Positions 5,679 to 8,313 of a stretch of DNA of 8,313 bases are shown here, one piece after another. Location: the NCBI GenBank assembly GCA_028698405.1, contig JAQVDF010000052.1, positions 1 through 8,313 on the forward strand. Direction: 5' to 3'. Positions within the stretch are counted from its first letter, which is position 1. The number at the start of each line of letters is the position of its first letter. The stretch is from Phenylobacterium sp. (GTDB lineage: Bacteria; Pseudomonadota; Alphaproteobacteria; Caulobacterales; Caulobacteraceae). The notes beneath the pieces were generated by a model. It worked only from the letters and a program-made list of their open reading frames with translations, was not told where the DNA came from and made no database searches. The position numbers and the translations under genes were made by a program.

Positions 5679-5687
5679 CCTTTTCCA

Positions 5688-8313
<2,626 letters not shown>

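Overview
The window is very GC-rich (about 70% by eye). It reads as ordinary chromosome from an alphaproteobacterium, most likely a Caulobacterales member (Caulobacter or Phenylobacterium type). The reasons are the rplU-rpmA-GNAT-obg-proB gene order, the L21 protein with a long Ala/Lys/Pro tail, an Obg/CgtA of about 352 residues, and the many GTG/TTG starts and 4-base stop/start overlaps. The genus call is an inference from remembered gene order, not from a search.

Left part (1-2890, all minus strand). A gene pair encodes a two-subunit molybdenum hydroxylase. The small [2Fe-2S] subunit comes first and overlaps the start of the molybdopterin-binding large subunit (ATGA). No FAD subunit is visible. 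Downstream of the large subunit, on the same strand, begins a CobW/COG0523 metal-handling GTPase that runs off the left edge.

Middle (2891-3953). A divergent intergenic region carries a perfect 7-3-7 palindrome overlapping a plausible promoter. It feeds a DmeF-like cation diffusion facilitator (plus strand, TTG start). The minus-strand leader of the molybdo-enzyme pair contains a hairpin that traps its ribosome binding site.

Right part (3954-8313, all plus strand). A strong sigma-70-type promoter and a structured leader precede rplU-rpmA (ribosomal proteins L21 and L27), which are followed by two hairpins, the second looking like an intrinsic terminator. Then come a RimJ/RimL-like acetyltransferase, a BioY-type biotin transporter component, obg/cgtA (ribosome assembly and stress GTPase) and the first 310 codons of proB (glutamate 5-kinase), cut by the right edge. 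bioY-obg and obg-proB overlap by 4 bases each, so these three are probably one translationally coupled unit.

No rRNA, tRNA, CRISPR array, insertion sequence or prophage gene is visible. No stretch longer than about 125 bases lacks a gene. I do not see a clearly new multi-gene system. The least explained parts are the substrate and regulation of the molybdo-enzyme/CDF divergent locus, the histone-H1-like tail on L21, and the structured leaders.
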